Under the pieces are notes generated by a model. The model did no database searches and had not been told where the DNA came from. It was given only the letters and a program-made list of their open reading frames with translations. Positions 1 through 7,264 of a stretch of 18,775 nt of DNA are shown piece after piece (within the stretch, counting starts at the first letter, position 1; each line of letters starts with the position of its first letter). Source of the DNA: an uncultured Bacteroidales bacterium (GTDB lineage Bacteria > Bacteroidota > Bacteroidia > Bacteroidales > UBA4417); the NCBI GenBank assembly GCA_937965665.1, contig CALCJE010000007.1, positions 1 to 18,775 of the forward strand, read 5' to 3'. The translations under genes were made by a program, and so were the position numbers.

Positions 1-1
1 A

Positions 2-610
2 GTTGGGTTAAAATATGTGGATCATATGGTTGGGAATGTGGACTGGGGCCAGATGAATACCTGGACCGAATTCTACGCAAGTGTGATGGGCTTTAACCAG
101 CTGATTTCATTCGACGATAATGACATATCGACCGAGTACACTGCGCTGATGAGCAAAGTGATGTCGAATAATAATGGTTTTATAAAATTCCCGATCAACG
201 AACCGGCCAAAGGCAAAAAGAAATCACAAATTGAAGAATACATTAACTATTACCGGGGTTCGGGGGTGCAGCATGTGGCTATGGCCACTGACAATATCAT
301 GAAAACAGTTGCTGAACTCCGCAAGCGGGGTGTTGAATTTTTAACTGTTCCTGATACCTATTACGAGACCGTTTCGCAACGCGTTGGCTTAATTGACGAA
401 GATTTGAAAACGCTTCAGCAACTGGGTGTGCTTATCGATCGTGATGAGGAAGGGTACCTTTTACAGTTGTTTACCAAACCTGTTGAAGACCGGCCTACCG
501 TTTTTTATGAAATCATCCAGCGAAAAGGCGCCAAATCGTTCGGAAAAGGAAATTTTAAAGCCTTGTTCGAAAGCATAGAACGGGAGCAGGCGAGAAGAGG
601 TACGCTTTAG
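2..610 (+). CDS. hpd: 4-hydroxyphenylpyruvate dioxygenase, C-terminal part (5' end outside window)
   Basis: This enzyme converts 4-hydroxyphenylpyruvate to homogentisate in cytosolic tyrosine degradation, using non-haem Fe(II) and O2. The window cuts the gene: the frame is open from base 2, and 202 residues of a family normally about 350-390 long are visible. They cover the second, catalytic vicinal-oxygen-chelate domain. The three iron ligands are present in the expected contexts: His8 (DHMVGN), His91 (GVQHVA) and Glu170 (FYEIIQR). The spacings of 83 and 79 residues fit the family. The C-terminus (GNFKALFESIEREQ, RRGTL) is typical. The next gene is fumarylacetoacetase, two steps later in homogentisate breakdown, which supports the assignment. 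Identification is by recognition of family motifs, not by a search. Confidence 0.95.
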   Translation, partial: VGLKYVDHMVGNVDWGQMNTWTEFYASVMGFNQLISFDDNDISTEYTALMSKVMSNNNGFIKFPINEPAKGKKKSQIEEYINYYRGSGVQHVAMATDNIMKTVAELRKRGVEFLTVPDTYYETVSQRVGLIDEDLKTLQQLGVLIDRDEEGYLLQLFTKPVEDRPTVFYEIIQRKGAKSFGKGNFKALFESIEREQARRGTL

Positions 611-745
611 TTGACGCGAAGAGCGATGCGTGATGTATGATAGTTGAAGGGCGAGGGGCGAATGGGAGAGAGAATACTGGAACCTGAAACCCGGAACCCG
701 TAACAAAAACAAAAAATTTCAAATTAAAACCTACATTTATTTTTA
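611..745. other. hpd-fahA gap with short degenerate repeats
   Basis: This 135-bp gap holds no credible gene. It contains short imperfect repeats: GATG-type units near 623-640, GGCGA-type units near 650-662, and three or four copies of a 7-8 bp GAACCCG-like unit near 678-702. An A/T-rich stretch leads into the fumarylacetoacetase start. I see no clear TAnnTTTG promoter box and no terminator, so read-through from hpd is likely. Confidence 0.5.
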
Positions 746-1993
746 ATGGATTCCTGGATTGAAATAAAAACCGACAGCGATTTTTCGCTGGATAATATCC
801 CATTTGGAATAGGCATGATTCCCGGGAATGGGCCATGTATTTGTACCCGAATCGGTGATTTTACAATTGATTTGTCTGGATTGGCCAGGCTTGGCTATTT
901 CGATCACCTGGGCTTAAAACCTGCGGACTTTCAGAAAACCATCCTGAACGATTTTATTGCCCGCGGTAAAAAAATGGCTTGCCGGGTGCGTACCCCTATC
1001 CAGGAATGTTTTCTTGCAGGCAACATCAATGAAACGGATATATCACTCATCAGGCAAAATGCAGTTTATGATGCCTTGGAAATAGCTATGCTGATGCCCC
1101 TCCAGGTTGGCGATTATACCGATTTTTATTCGAGTATGGAGCATGCCACCAATGTCGGAATCATGTTTCGCGATCCGGCAAATGCCCTGCTTCCCAACTG
1201 GAAACATATTCCGGTCGGATATCATGGTAGGGCATCGAGTATTGTGGTTTCCGGTGCCGAAATCCATCGTCCGAAAGGACAGATAAAACCAGCCGACTCC
1301 GACAAACCTGTGTTCAGTCCAACCCTTCAGCTCGATTTTGAACTGGAGACTGCTTTTGTTATAGGCAAGGAAAACCCACTGGGTGAAAGTATAAGTACAG
1401 CTGAAGCAGAAGATTACATTTTCGGGATAGTTTTATTCAACGACCTGTCGGCCCGCGATATCCAAAGCTGGGAATATGTTCCGCTCGGGCCATTCCTGTC
1501 GAAAAATTTTGCTTCGGTAATTTCTCCCTGGGTAGTTACCCTCGATGCCCTGGAGCCTTTCAGGTGTGCCGGGCCTGATCAACAGACCGAAGTCCTTCCC
1601 TACCTCGAATTTGAAGGAAACCGTAACTTTGATGTTAATCTTGAAGTCCTGATAAAGCCGGAAAACAGCCCGGAGAAAAGCGTATGCAAATCAAACTTAA
1701 GGTATATGGACTGGAATATGAGCCAGCAACTGGCGCATCATACCGTGAACGGATGCAATATGCGCATCGGCGACCTGTGTGGCAGCGGTACCATTAGCGG
1801 GCCCAACACCGGGAGCTACGGCAGTATGCTCGAACTGACCTGGAAAGGCACCAAACCTCTGAAAATGCCCGATGGAAGCGAACGTAAATTTATTCATGAT
1901 AGCGACACTATTATCATGCGTGGATTCTCTGAAAAGGATGGCGTTCGTGTTGGATTTGGCGAAGCTGTAGTTAAAATTTTACCGGCAAGGTAG
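746..1993 (+). CDS. fahA: Fumarylacetoacetase
   Basis: This enzyme hydrolyses 4-fumarylacetoacetate to fumarate and acetoacetate, the last step of tyrosine/homogentisate degradation. The 415 residues match the normal family length of about 420. An N-terminal domain (residues about 10-115) is followed by the catalytic domain. Active-site residues fall at the same numbers as in the mouse enzyme: Asp126 and catalytic His133 (DFYSSMEHATNVG), Arg142, Tyr159, metal ligands Glu199 and Glu201 (LDFELETAF), Asp233 (NDLSARD) and Lys253 (FLSKNF). The start at 746 gives MDSWIEI, with the expected N-terminal length and numbering. The gene follows hpd by 135 bp in the same direction and is probably cotranscribed with it. 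I see no anomalies. Confidence 0.97.
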   Translation: MDSWIEIKTDSDFSLDNIPFGIGMIPGNGPCICTRIGDFTIDLSGLARLGYFDHLGLKPADFQKTILNDFIARGKKMACRVRTPIQECFLAGNINETDISLIRQNAVYDALEIAMLMPLQVGDYTDFYSSMEHATNVGIMFRDPANALLPNWKHIPVGYHGRASSIVVSGAEIHRPKGQIKPADSDKPVFSPTLQLDFELETAFVIGKENPLGESISTAEAEDYIFGIVLFNDLSARDIQSWEYVPLGPFLSKNFASVISPWVVTLDALEPFRCAGPDQQTEVLPYLEFEGNRNFDVNLEVLIKPENSPEKSVCKSNLRYMDWNMSQQLAHHTVNGCNMRIGDLCGSGTISGPNTGSYGSMLELTWKGTKPLKMPDGSERKFIHDSDTIIMRGFSEKDGVRVGFGEAVVKILPAR

Positions 1994-2275
1994 GCTGGTG
2001 TGGATTTGAGTGCCAGGTGCTTAGTGCACGGTGAAAGGTGACTTTCTGCAACAAATTATTGATGCCCATTTGAAGCACAGTGCTTTAAACAGAATTCAAA
2101 CATTTCAATCTCTTCAAACCCTTCAAACCTTTCAAACCCCTGCCTGCAGCAGGCAGGCTTCAAAACCAAAAACATTGAAACTCTGTAACATTGAAACTTT
2201 TAAACGCTGAAACGCTGAAACCCCAAAACCGTTTTGTAGAACAGTTATAACCAACCAAAAAAATCCTGCAAACGC
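1994..2275. repeat. Intergenic region rich in degenerate short repeats
   Basis: This 282-bp gap has no supportable gene. From about 2090 to 2260 the plus strand is G-poor and built from drifting short repeats. There are three copies of a CTTCAAACC-like 9-mer (2112-2138), two copies of AACATTGAAACT (about 2171-2200) and two of ACGCTGAA (about 2202-2218). Two perfect inverted repeats are embedded: AAGCACAGTGCTT (2073-2085) and CCTGCCTGCAGCAGGCAGG (2139-2157). Neither is followed by a T tract. I find no clear promoter for the downstream gene. Confidence 0.6.
2139..2157. repeat. 19-bp perfect palindrome, REP-like
   Basis: The sequence CCTGCCTGCAGCAGGCAGG has two 9-bp arms around a single A and sits inside a G-poor degenerate-repeat stretch. 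Its strong GC content stands out from the surroundings. No T tract follows on either strand, so it does not look like an intrinsic terminator. It resembles small dispersed extragenic palindromes, but a genome-wide count would be needed to say so. Confidence 0.5.
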
Positions 2276-3190
2276 ATGTCAATCATCGATCCCAATACCA
2301 TTCCCGCTCATCACCTGCACCGGATTCTGCTCACCGCAGTGGCTCCGCGTCCTATTGCTTTTGCAAGTACCATCAGTGGCTCAGGCATTGCAAACCTCTC
2401 CCCTTTCAGTTGTTTTAATGCTTTCGGGGTAAACCCAAGTACACTTATTTTTTCGCCTTCGCGGAGTGGCCGCACCAACGAACTGAAGGACACTTATCTC
2501 AATATTAAAGAAGTACCTGAGGTTGTTATAAATGTGGTAACGTATCCTATGGTTGAACAGGTTAACCTTGCCAGCACTGAATTTCCACCCGAGGTCAATG
2601 AATTTTATAAATCGGGCTTTACCCCTATTCCTTCCGAAAAAATAAAGCCTTTCAGGGTAAAGGAATCGCCTGTACAAATTGAGTGCAAAGTGAGGAAGGT
2701 AATCGAAACCGGAACCGGAGCAGGTGCAGCCAACCTGGTTATTTGCGAAGTATTACTGATACATGTGGACGATAAAGTACTGGATAAAACCGGCATGATT
2801 GATACCCGCAAGCTCAACCTGGTGGGCCGCATGGGAGCCGATTATTATGTAAAAGCATCGGGCCAGGCCTTGTTTACGCTCGAAAAACCAATGAGTAAAC
2901 TCGCCATTGGGGTCGATTCCTTACCCGAAAGCGTCCGGTTAAGCCCAATCCTCACCGGTAACGACCTGGGGCGGCTGGGTAGCCAGCAAATGATGCCCAC
3001 TGCACCGGAAATTAAAAAATATACATCCTCAGCTGAATTCAGACTCTTAACTTCGAAAAACAGCAGCGATAAGCGGGTACTTACGGGTGAGGCGCACAAT
3101 ATTGCCCGCAAATTGATTGCCGAAAACCATGTACACGAGGCACTGGTATTGCTACTAGCTGTAAGTAATTTTATTGATGATGAACACTGA
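2276..3190 (+). CDS. Flavin reductase family protein (flavoredoxin/DIM6-NTAB type)
   Basis: The protein has 304 residues. Positions about 14-190 carry the split-barrel FMN-binding flavin reductase-like domain. Recognisable parts are APRPIAFAST, the SPFSCFNAFGVNP stretch, KDTYLNI, EVVINVV and LVGRMGADYY. The last ~100 residues, beyond the domain, look helical and are unassigned. Members bind FMN and act either as NAD(P)H:flavin reductases or as electron carriers; the substrate cannot be read from sequence. It lies after hpd and fahA on the same strand and converges on a phenylalanine hydroxylase, so a role linked to aromatic amino acid breakdown is inferred from context only. Its 3' end overlaps the hydroxylase gene by 20 bp. 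The ATG at 2276 (MSIIDP) fits the family N-terminus. Confidence 0.85.
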   Translation: MSIIDPNTIPAHHLHRILLTAVAPRPIAFASTISGSGIANLSPFSCFNAFGVNPSTLIFSPSRSGRTNELKDTYLNIKEVPEVVINVVTYPMVEQVNLASTEFPPEVNEFYKSGFTPIPSEKIKPFRVKESPVQIECKVRKVIETGTGAGAANLVICEVLLIHVDDKVLDKTGMIDTRKLNLVGRMGADYYVKASGQALFTLEKPMSKLAIGVDSLPESVRLSPILTGNDLGRLGSQQMMPTAPEIKKYTSSAEFRLLTSKNSSDKRVLTGEAHNIARKLIAENHVHEALVLLLAVSNFIDDEH

Positions 3191-4913
3191 TTAATTTCAG
3201 TCCATCACTTACCAGGCAGTGCAATGACTCGTTTTCCGACTTCTTTTTTTCAAGGTGCTGAAGAATGTCCTTTAAAACTTCACCATGATCATCATGAGCC
3301 GTGAGTAATTCGGCGATCTCGAGTGGCAGGAGCCATTCATCGGGATAATATTTTTTTACCGTTTGCCAAATGCCTGAAAGCGCCAAGGCATTCATTCCAT
3401 TATCTCGAAGCATACTTACTTCCTGATACAAAGCATGTAGCCGGGTTGTACTTTCGGTGTGTTTCAGGTGATGCGTTTTTTCAGCAGGTGCCGGGTATTG
3501 CAGTCCAAAAGCATCAGGATCGGCGGGACCCGCAAATGCTGAAATAACCCGTCTTCCTACAGCCATATCGTATGTACCCCATCCGGGATTAAATAATTCC
3601 ATTCCCCGATACACAACTGTGCAATTGTTAAACGTAAATAACAATGTATTTCCCTGCTTCCGGGTGATCTTTGAAAGATATCCTTCTACCCTGACTCCGC
3701 TGTTAAATTCAAGCAAAATCGTTTTCCCGGTTTCAATCCCCCGGTTGGCCAGTTCGCCATCGTTCATGTTCTCCGGGTTCCCGTTAAAACCTTTCAACAT
3801 ACCAACCGGCGAGCCAAATCCATCTTTGTGATAAGCAACTCCATGTCCTTCAAGCTGTTCATCATTAAAGGCAAGCATCGAAGGTCCCTCGAAGCTGATA
3901 TAAACAGGTTCATTGCAGTCATCAATAACACGGGCTAATTTGCCCGAAACCTGTAAACCGGAGCTATATACTACAGTACATACCGAGCCCGAGTTCAATG
4001 CTTTTTTAAGTCCTTTGAGCCCGCCAGTACGAAGTGCCATTGTTTCCTGGTATTCATCCAAAACGGTTTTCAGGTACCTGAAATCCGGAGTCACAAAAAG
4101 TTGCGGCTGTTGCCGGGTGATATCGAACGAAAAGTTTTTTGCATCCAGCGTATATGGGAGCTTTTGTACCTGCGGTTCCAGGCAGTTGTGGCTTTCGCCG
4201 ATAGAAGAGAGTAAGCCGGCCCCGTAAATCTTTGGATTATCGGGGGAGCCGATGAGTCCATACTCCACCGTCCACCAATGCAGGTTGCGTAGCAAGGCCA
4301 TTTCGGATGGCTCTTTTTGCAGGGTCGATAATTTATCGAGCGTAGCCTCAGCCTCTTCAATTGCCCGAGAAGGCGTATAGGGATCAGCTTTCAGAATGGA
4401 GAGATGACGAATAGCTTCGTATAACTGCTGGTCGTAAACCGACGAAAATGCACGCGAGCCAACCCTCCCGAAATCGCTGAGGTAAGCGGCGTATTCAGCA
4501 TCAGCAATAATGGGCGCGTGTCCTGCCGCCTCGTGAATAATATCAGGTGCCGGCGTGTACAAAACCTGGTCGACAGGCCTGATATCGGCAGCAATCACCA
4601 ACACATTATAAGCCTGGAATTCCATAAAAGCTGCCGGCGGAATAAATCCATCAACGGCAACCGCTGCCCAGCCAATTTCTTTCAAAATCCGGTTCATCCC
4701 GTACATTTGCGGAATACGGTCGATACTGATCCCGGTCCGTTTTAACCCATCCAGGTACGAAGGATGCGCCACTGCGGGTAAATGCCTGACATTCTGCCTC
4801 ATTACATATCGCCAAACGGCATGATCCTGGGCTGTATACAGATTGTAGGGCTGGTTAATCACCAGGTTGAGCAGGTGCCGCGGGAGCCTGTCGAGAACTT
4901 CATTACTTTCCAT
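3171..4913 (-). CDS. phhA: Phenylalanine 4-monooxygenase-like aromatic amino acid hydroxylase with long C-terminal extension
   Basis: Pterin-dependent, non-haem iron hydroxylase, expected to convert phenylalanine to tyrosine and so feed the hpd/fahA pathway. The protein has 580 residues. The catalytic core spans about 20-290 and carries the iron ligands His127 and His132 (DIIHEAAGH) and Glu217 (WWTVEYGL), plus the conserved YGAGLLSSIGE stretch at 230-240. There is no N-terminal ACT regulatory domain. The core is followed by about 290 residues with no counterpart in short bacterial enzymes. Within these, residues 308-330 and 395-417 align without gaps, sharing a pattern of SG, a hydrophobic residue, any residue, VxGxLx and a basic residue. 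This suggests a duplicated module. The tail (about 480-580) is charged and helical. Substrate preference (Phe, Tyr or Trp) is not proven. The gene is divergent from a glycosyltransferase and overlaps the flavin reductase gene at its 3' end. Confidence 0.9.
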   Translation of the reverse strand: MESNEVLDRLPRHLLNLVINQPYNLYTAQDHAVWRYVMRQNVRHLPAVAHPSYLDGLKRTGISIDRIPQMYGMNRILKEIGWAAVAVDGFIPPAAFMEFQAYNVLVIAADIRPVDQVLYTPAPDIIHEAAGHAPIIADAEYAAYLSDFGRVGSRAFSSVYDQQLYEAIRHLSILKADPYTPSRAIEEAEATLDKLSTLQKEPSEMALLRNLHWWTVEYGLIGSPDNPKIYGAGLLSSIGESHNCLEPQVQKLPYTLDAKNFSFDITRQQPQLFVTPDFRYLKTVLDEYQETMALRTGGLKGLKKALNSGSVCTVVYSSGLQVSGKLARVIDDCNEPVYISFEGPSMLAFNDEQLEGHGVAYHKDGFGSPVGMLKGFNGNPENMNDGELANRGIETGKTILLEFNSGVRVEGYLSKITRKQGNTLLFTFNNCTVVYRGMELFNPGWGTYDMAVGRRVISAFAGPADPDAFGLQYPAPAEKTHHLKHTESTTRLHALYQEVSMLRDNGMNALALSGIWQTVKKYYPDEWLLPLEIAELLTAHDDHGEVLKDILQHLEKKKSENESLHCLVSDGLKLISVHHQ

Positions 4914-4942
4914 ATCAGGATTTATATCTCAAACAAAACAAT

Positions 4943-4950
4943 TACTTTTG
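4943..4950 (+). promoter_or_regulatory. Possible -7 box for the glycosyltransferase
   Basis: TACTTTTG matches TAnnTTTG and would place a start near 4957, about 68 nt before the glycosyltransferase ATG. No TTG is found at the -33 position, so this is weak. It faces the hydroxylase promoter, so the two leaders would overlap by a few bases. Confidence 0.3.
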
Positions 4951-4974
4951 AAAACTGTTTTGCAGACTTTTTCA

Positions 4975-5007
4975 CAAAAATATGCACATCCTTACATATA
5001 ATCCCAA
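4975..5007 (-). promoter_or_regulatory. Putative promoter of the aromatic amino acid hydroxylase gene
   Basis: On the minus strand TATTTTTG (4982 down to 4975) fits the Bacteroidota -7 box TAnnTTTG. A TTG at 5007-5005 lies 22 nt upstream, close to the expected -33 position. Transcription would start near 4969, about 55 nt before the ATG at 4913. Confidence 0.45.
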
Positions 5008-5024
5008 TTGATTTTACTTACCTG

Positions 5025-6254
5025 ATGATATATATTGCCCTGCCAGTAATGAATGAAATGGAGCGGTTGCCCCTGCTGATCAGGGCTATCATGAGCCAAT
5101 CAGAAAAGCAATTCCGCTTAATTATTTGTGTAAACCAACCGGATAGCTGGTGGAATGATCCGGAACGTATACAGGTTTGCGAAGAGAACCAGCTTACCAT
5201 CGGGTACCTGAAATCGCTGGAAGATAACCGGATTGAAATTATTGATCGTTCCTCACCCGGTAACGGCTGGCCTGCAAAAAGCCATGGTATAGGTGTGGCA
5301 CGTAAGTACCTGATGGATTTTATTTCGAACAAAGCCCAGCCCCACGACATAATCATAAGTATGGATGCCGATACGGTGTTCAGCAACGAGTATATTGCCT
5401 CGGTTGCTGAGAACATCCGGATAAATCCTGCAGCTTCGGCCATTTCAATCCCCTATTATCACCGGCTGACCTATAACGAAGAACTGGACCGGGCCATGTT
5501 ACGCTACGAAATTTATATGCGCGCCTTTGCCATTAACATGTGGCGGATCCGGAGTCCATACTGCTTTACCGCGTTGGGATCGGCTATTGCCTTACCGGTT
5601 TGGGCTTACAGAGCCGTTGGTGGTATGGCCCCTAAATTAAGTGGCGAAGACTTTTACTTTCTGCAGAAAATTGTAAAAACCGGTCGTTTGCTTCACTGGA
5701 ATTCGGAAATCGTTTACCCGGCTGCCAGGCTCTCCGACAGGGTGTTTTTTGGCACGGGGCCTGCGTTAATAAAAGGAATTGCCGGTGACTGGAATAGCTA
5801 CCCGGTATATCATCACAGCCTGTTCGACATGGTTTCGGATACATACAAACTTTTCCCGGCCCTTTTTCTACGAAATACAGAAACCCCGCTTGACCCGTTT
5901 TTAGTCCGTAAATTCGGTGAATTACCATGGACCAGCCTGCGCAACAACTTTAAAACCAGGGAGCACTTTACCAGGGCCTGCCACGAAAAACTGGATGGAC
6001 TTCGCATCCTCCAGTTCCTGAAAGAAAGCCAGTTGCCCGACGAAAAAGTGAGCGAAGCCGCACTCATTGAACTTTTACAGCTCTACCGCAAACAATTTCC
6101 GGAACTTATTTCAGATATTGATCCCCGGATCAGCTTTTCAGGTTCATCCGTTGCTGACCTGGATTATACCCGTGATGTACTTTTCGAAATTGAGATGAAT
6201 TACCGGAAAATACACTGGAATGATTTCACAGGATTGACAACAATGTATAATTGA
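5025..6254 (+). CDS. Family 2 glycosyltransferase (soluble, acceptor unknown)
   Basis: The 409-residue protein begins MIYIALPVMNE, a typical GT-A nucleotide-sugar-binding strand. The frame is open upstream to 4782, but the extra sequence would lie antisense inside the hydroxylase gene, so the ATG at 5025 is preferred. The DxD metal-binding motif is SMDADT (Asp114 and Asp116). A later SGEDFYFL stretch (Glu208, Asp209) is in the place of the family's ED catalytic motif. I see no membrane anchor and no signal peptide, so it is probably cytosolic or peripheral. Donor and acceptor cannot be inferred, and no polysaccharide or lipid biosynthesis genes lie nearby. The C-terminal ~150 residues are an unassigned helical region. 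The gene is divergent from the hydroxylase. Confidence 0.8.
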   Translation: MIYIALPVMNEMERLPLLIRAIMSQSEKQFRLIICVNQPDSWWNDPERIQVCEENQLTIGYLKSLEDNRIEIIDRSSPGNGWPAKSHGIGVARKYLMDFISNKAQPHDIIISMDADTVFSNEYIASVAENIRINPAASAISIPYYHRLTYNEELDRAMLRYEIYMRAFAINMWRIRSPYCFTALGSAIALPVWAYRAVGGMAPKLSGEDFYFLQKIVKTGRLLHWNSEIVYPAARLSDRVFFGTGPALIKGIAGDWNSYPVYHHSLFDMVSDTYKLFPALFLRNTETPLDPFLVRKFGELPWTSLRNNFKTREHFTRACHEKLDGLRILQFLKESQLPDEKVSEAALIELLQLYRKQFPELISDIDPRISFSGSSVADLDYTRDVLFEIEMNYRKIHWNDFTGLTTMYN

Positions 6255-6338
6255 GTTTTTTAAAGCGGTTTAAGGATGGGAAGTCCTGGTTAAAACATGT
6301 AAAAAATTACCATTGTATACTGATTCCGATACTTATTC

Positions 6339-6346
6339 TAACTTTG
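6339..6346 (+). promoter_or_regulatory. Putative -7 box for the LUD-domain gene
   Basis: TAACTTTG matches TAnnTTTG. A TTG at 6313-6315 lies 23 nt upstream. The predicted start near 6353 would give a leader of about 15 nt before the ATG at 6368. Confidence 0.4.
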
Positions 6347-6367
6347 CCTGGTAAAAGAAATTTGGTA

Positions 6368-7042
6368 ATGAGTTCACACAACAACACCACCGACATTTTT
6401 GTAAACGAATTAAATACCTGGCATGGAAACACGCTGGGATCAAAAACCGTTGAAGCCCTGCGCCGGAACCGTTTCGACGCTGATTTTTTCGAAACCAGGG
6501 AAAATGCTGCAAATGCTGTGCTGCAATTTATAAAACCAGGTATGCAGGTAGCTTTTGGCGGATCACAAACGGCAAAACAACTGAATCTCCAACAACTGGT
6601 TACCCAGGCCGGAGCCGAAATTCTCGATCATAATGCTCCCGGGCTAAGTGACGAAGAAAAACTGGAAGTAATGCGCCGCCAGCAGATTTGCGATGTGTTT
6701 ATCTGTAGCAGCAATGCCATTTCGCTGCAAGGCGAGCTTTATAATCTCGACGGACATGGAAACCGGGTGGCAGCCATGGCATTTGGACCGCGAAGGGTAA
6801 TTGTGATAGCCGGTGTTAATAAACTGGTAGCTAACGAAGAAGCCGCCTGGGAGCGGATACGTACCATTGCCGCACCTATCAACTTCAAACGTCTCAACAG
6901 GCCAAATCCATGCACAAAAACAGGTATTTGCATGAATTGTAACCTACCCACCCGCGGATGTAATATTTACGTGGCCACACGTCGCAAACCACCGATGATG
7001 GATTTTTCGGTATTTATTGTAAATGAAACGCTGGGATTTTAA
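6368..7042 (+). CDS. LUD-domain (lactate utilization-like) protein, stand-alone
   Basis: The protein has 224 residues. The LUD fold (formerly DUF162) covers most of it, with AFGGSQT (residues 62-68), VFICSSNAIS (110-119) and the GNRVAAMAFGPRRVIVIAGVNK stretch (131-152). LUD proteins include LutB/LutC of lactate oxidation, but many stand-alone members have no known substrate. No lutA, lutB or lactate permease lies nearby, so lactate use should not be assumed. The C-terminal segment carries four cysteines in a CX5CX2CX6C arrangement (Cys182, 188, 191, 198), a possible metal site. The frame extends 5' without a stop to 6251 (TTG), but the ATG at 6368, followed by SSHNNTT, better fits the domain start and the upstream promoter box. 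Confidence 0.8.
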   Translation: MSSHNNTTDIFVNELNTWHGNTLGSKTVEALRRNRFDADFFETRENAANAVLQFIKPGMQVAFGGSQTAKQLNLQQLVTQAGAEILDHNAPGLSDEEKLEVMRRQQICDVFICSSNAISLQGELYNLDGHGNRVAAMAFGPRRVIVIAGVNKLVANEEAAWERIRTIAAPINFKRLNRPNPCTKTGICMNCNLPTRGCNIYVATRRKPPMMDFSVFIVNETLGF

Positions 7043-7205
7043 ACCGGTTAATGGCAGGTAACTACTTTGTGGTCTGTAAAGGTGCCATTAAAGCCTCGAA
7101 TAAATGATATTTTCAAGTAATGCGATAAAATGTAGCCATCATTTTCATGCATAACTGGAGCAAAAATCCGCATTTTACGTAAAAAAATATAAATTTTTCA
7201 AAAAC
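7043..7205. other. Gap between LUD gene and purB promoter; one long-loop inverted repeat
   Basis: No gene is seen here. TTAATGGCA (7048-7056) and TGCCATTAA (7083-7091) form a perfect 9-bp stem with a 26-nt loop just after the LUD stop. There is no T tract after it, so terminator function is doubtful. The rest is A/T-rich and leads into the purB promoter. Confidence 0.4.
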
Positions 7206-7237
7206 TTGCAATTCATTCAAAGGCTTTCATACTTTTG
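7206..7237 (+). promoter_or_regulatory. purB promoter (Bacteroidota type)
   Basis: TTG at 7206-7208 and TACTTTTG at 7230-7237 are separated by 21 nt, matching the TTG / TAnnTTTG consensus of Bacteroidota housekeeping promoters. The predicted transcription start near 7244 leaves a leader of about 20 nt before the ATG at 7265. Confidence 0.65.
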
Positions 7238-7264
7238 ACCAGTGAATCTTTATTCCTTAATGTT

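Noticed and set aside
2139..2157. Palindrome as an intrinsic terminator for fahA
   Set aside because: No T tract follows on either strand, it lies about 145 bp after the stop codon, and the hairpin would have almost no loop.
4782..5024. Upstream extension of the glycosyltransferase frame
   Set aside because: It lies antisense within the start of the hydroxylase gene and has no family resemblance. The GT-A fold begins right after the ATG at 5025.
6251..6367. Upstream extension of the LUD-domain frame from a TTG
   Set aside because: The extension contains a good -7 promoter box and precedes the LUD fold. The ATG at 6368 is better.
7048..7091. Inverted repeat after the LUD gene as a terminator
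   Set aside because: The 26-nt loop is long and no T tract follows. It is kept only as a structural note.
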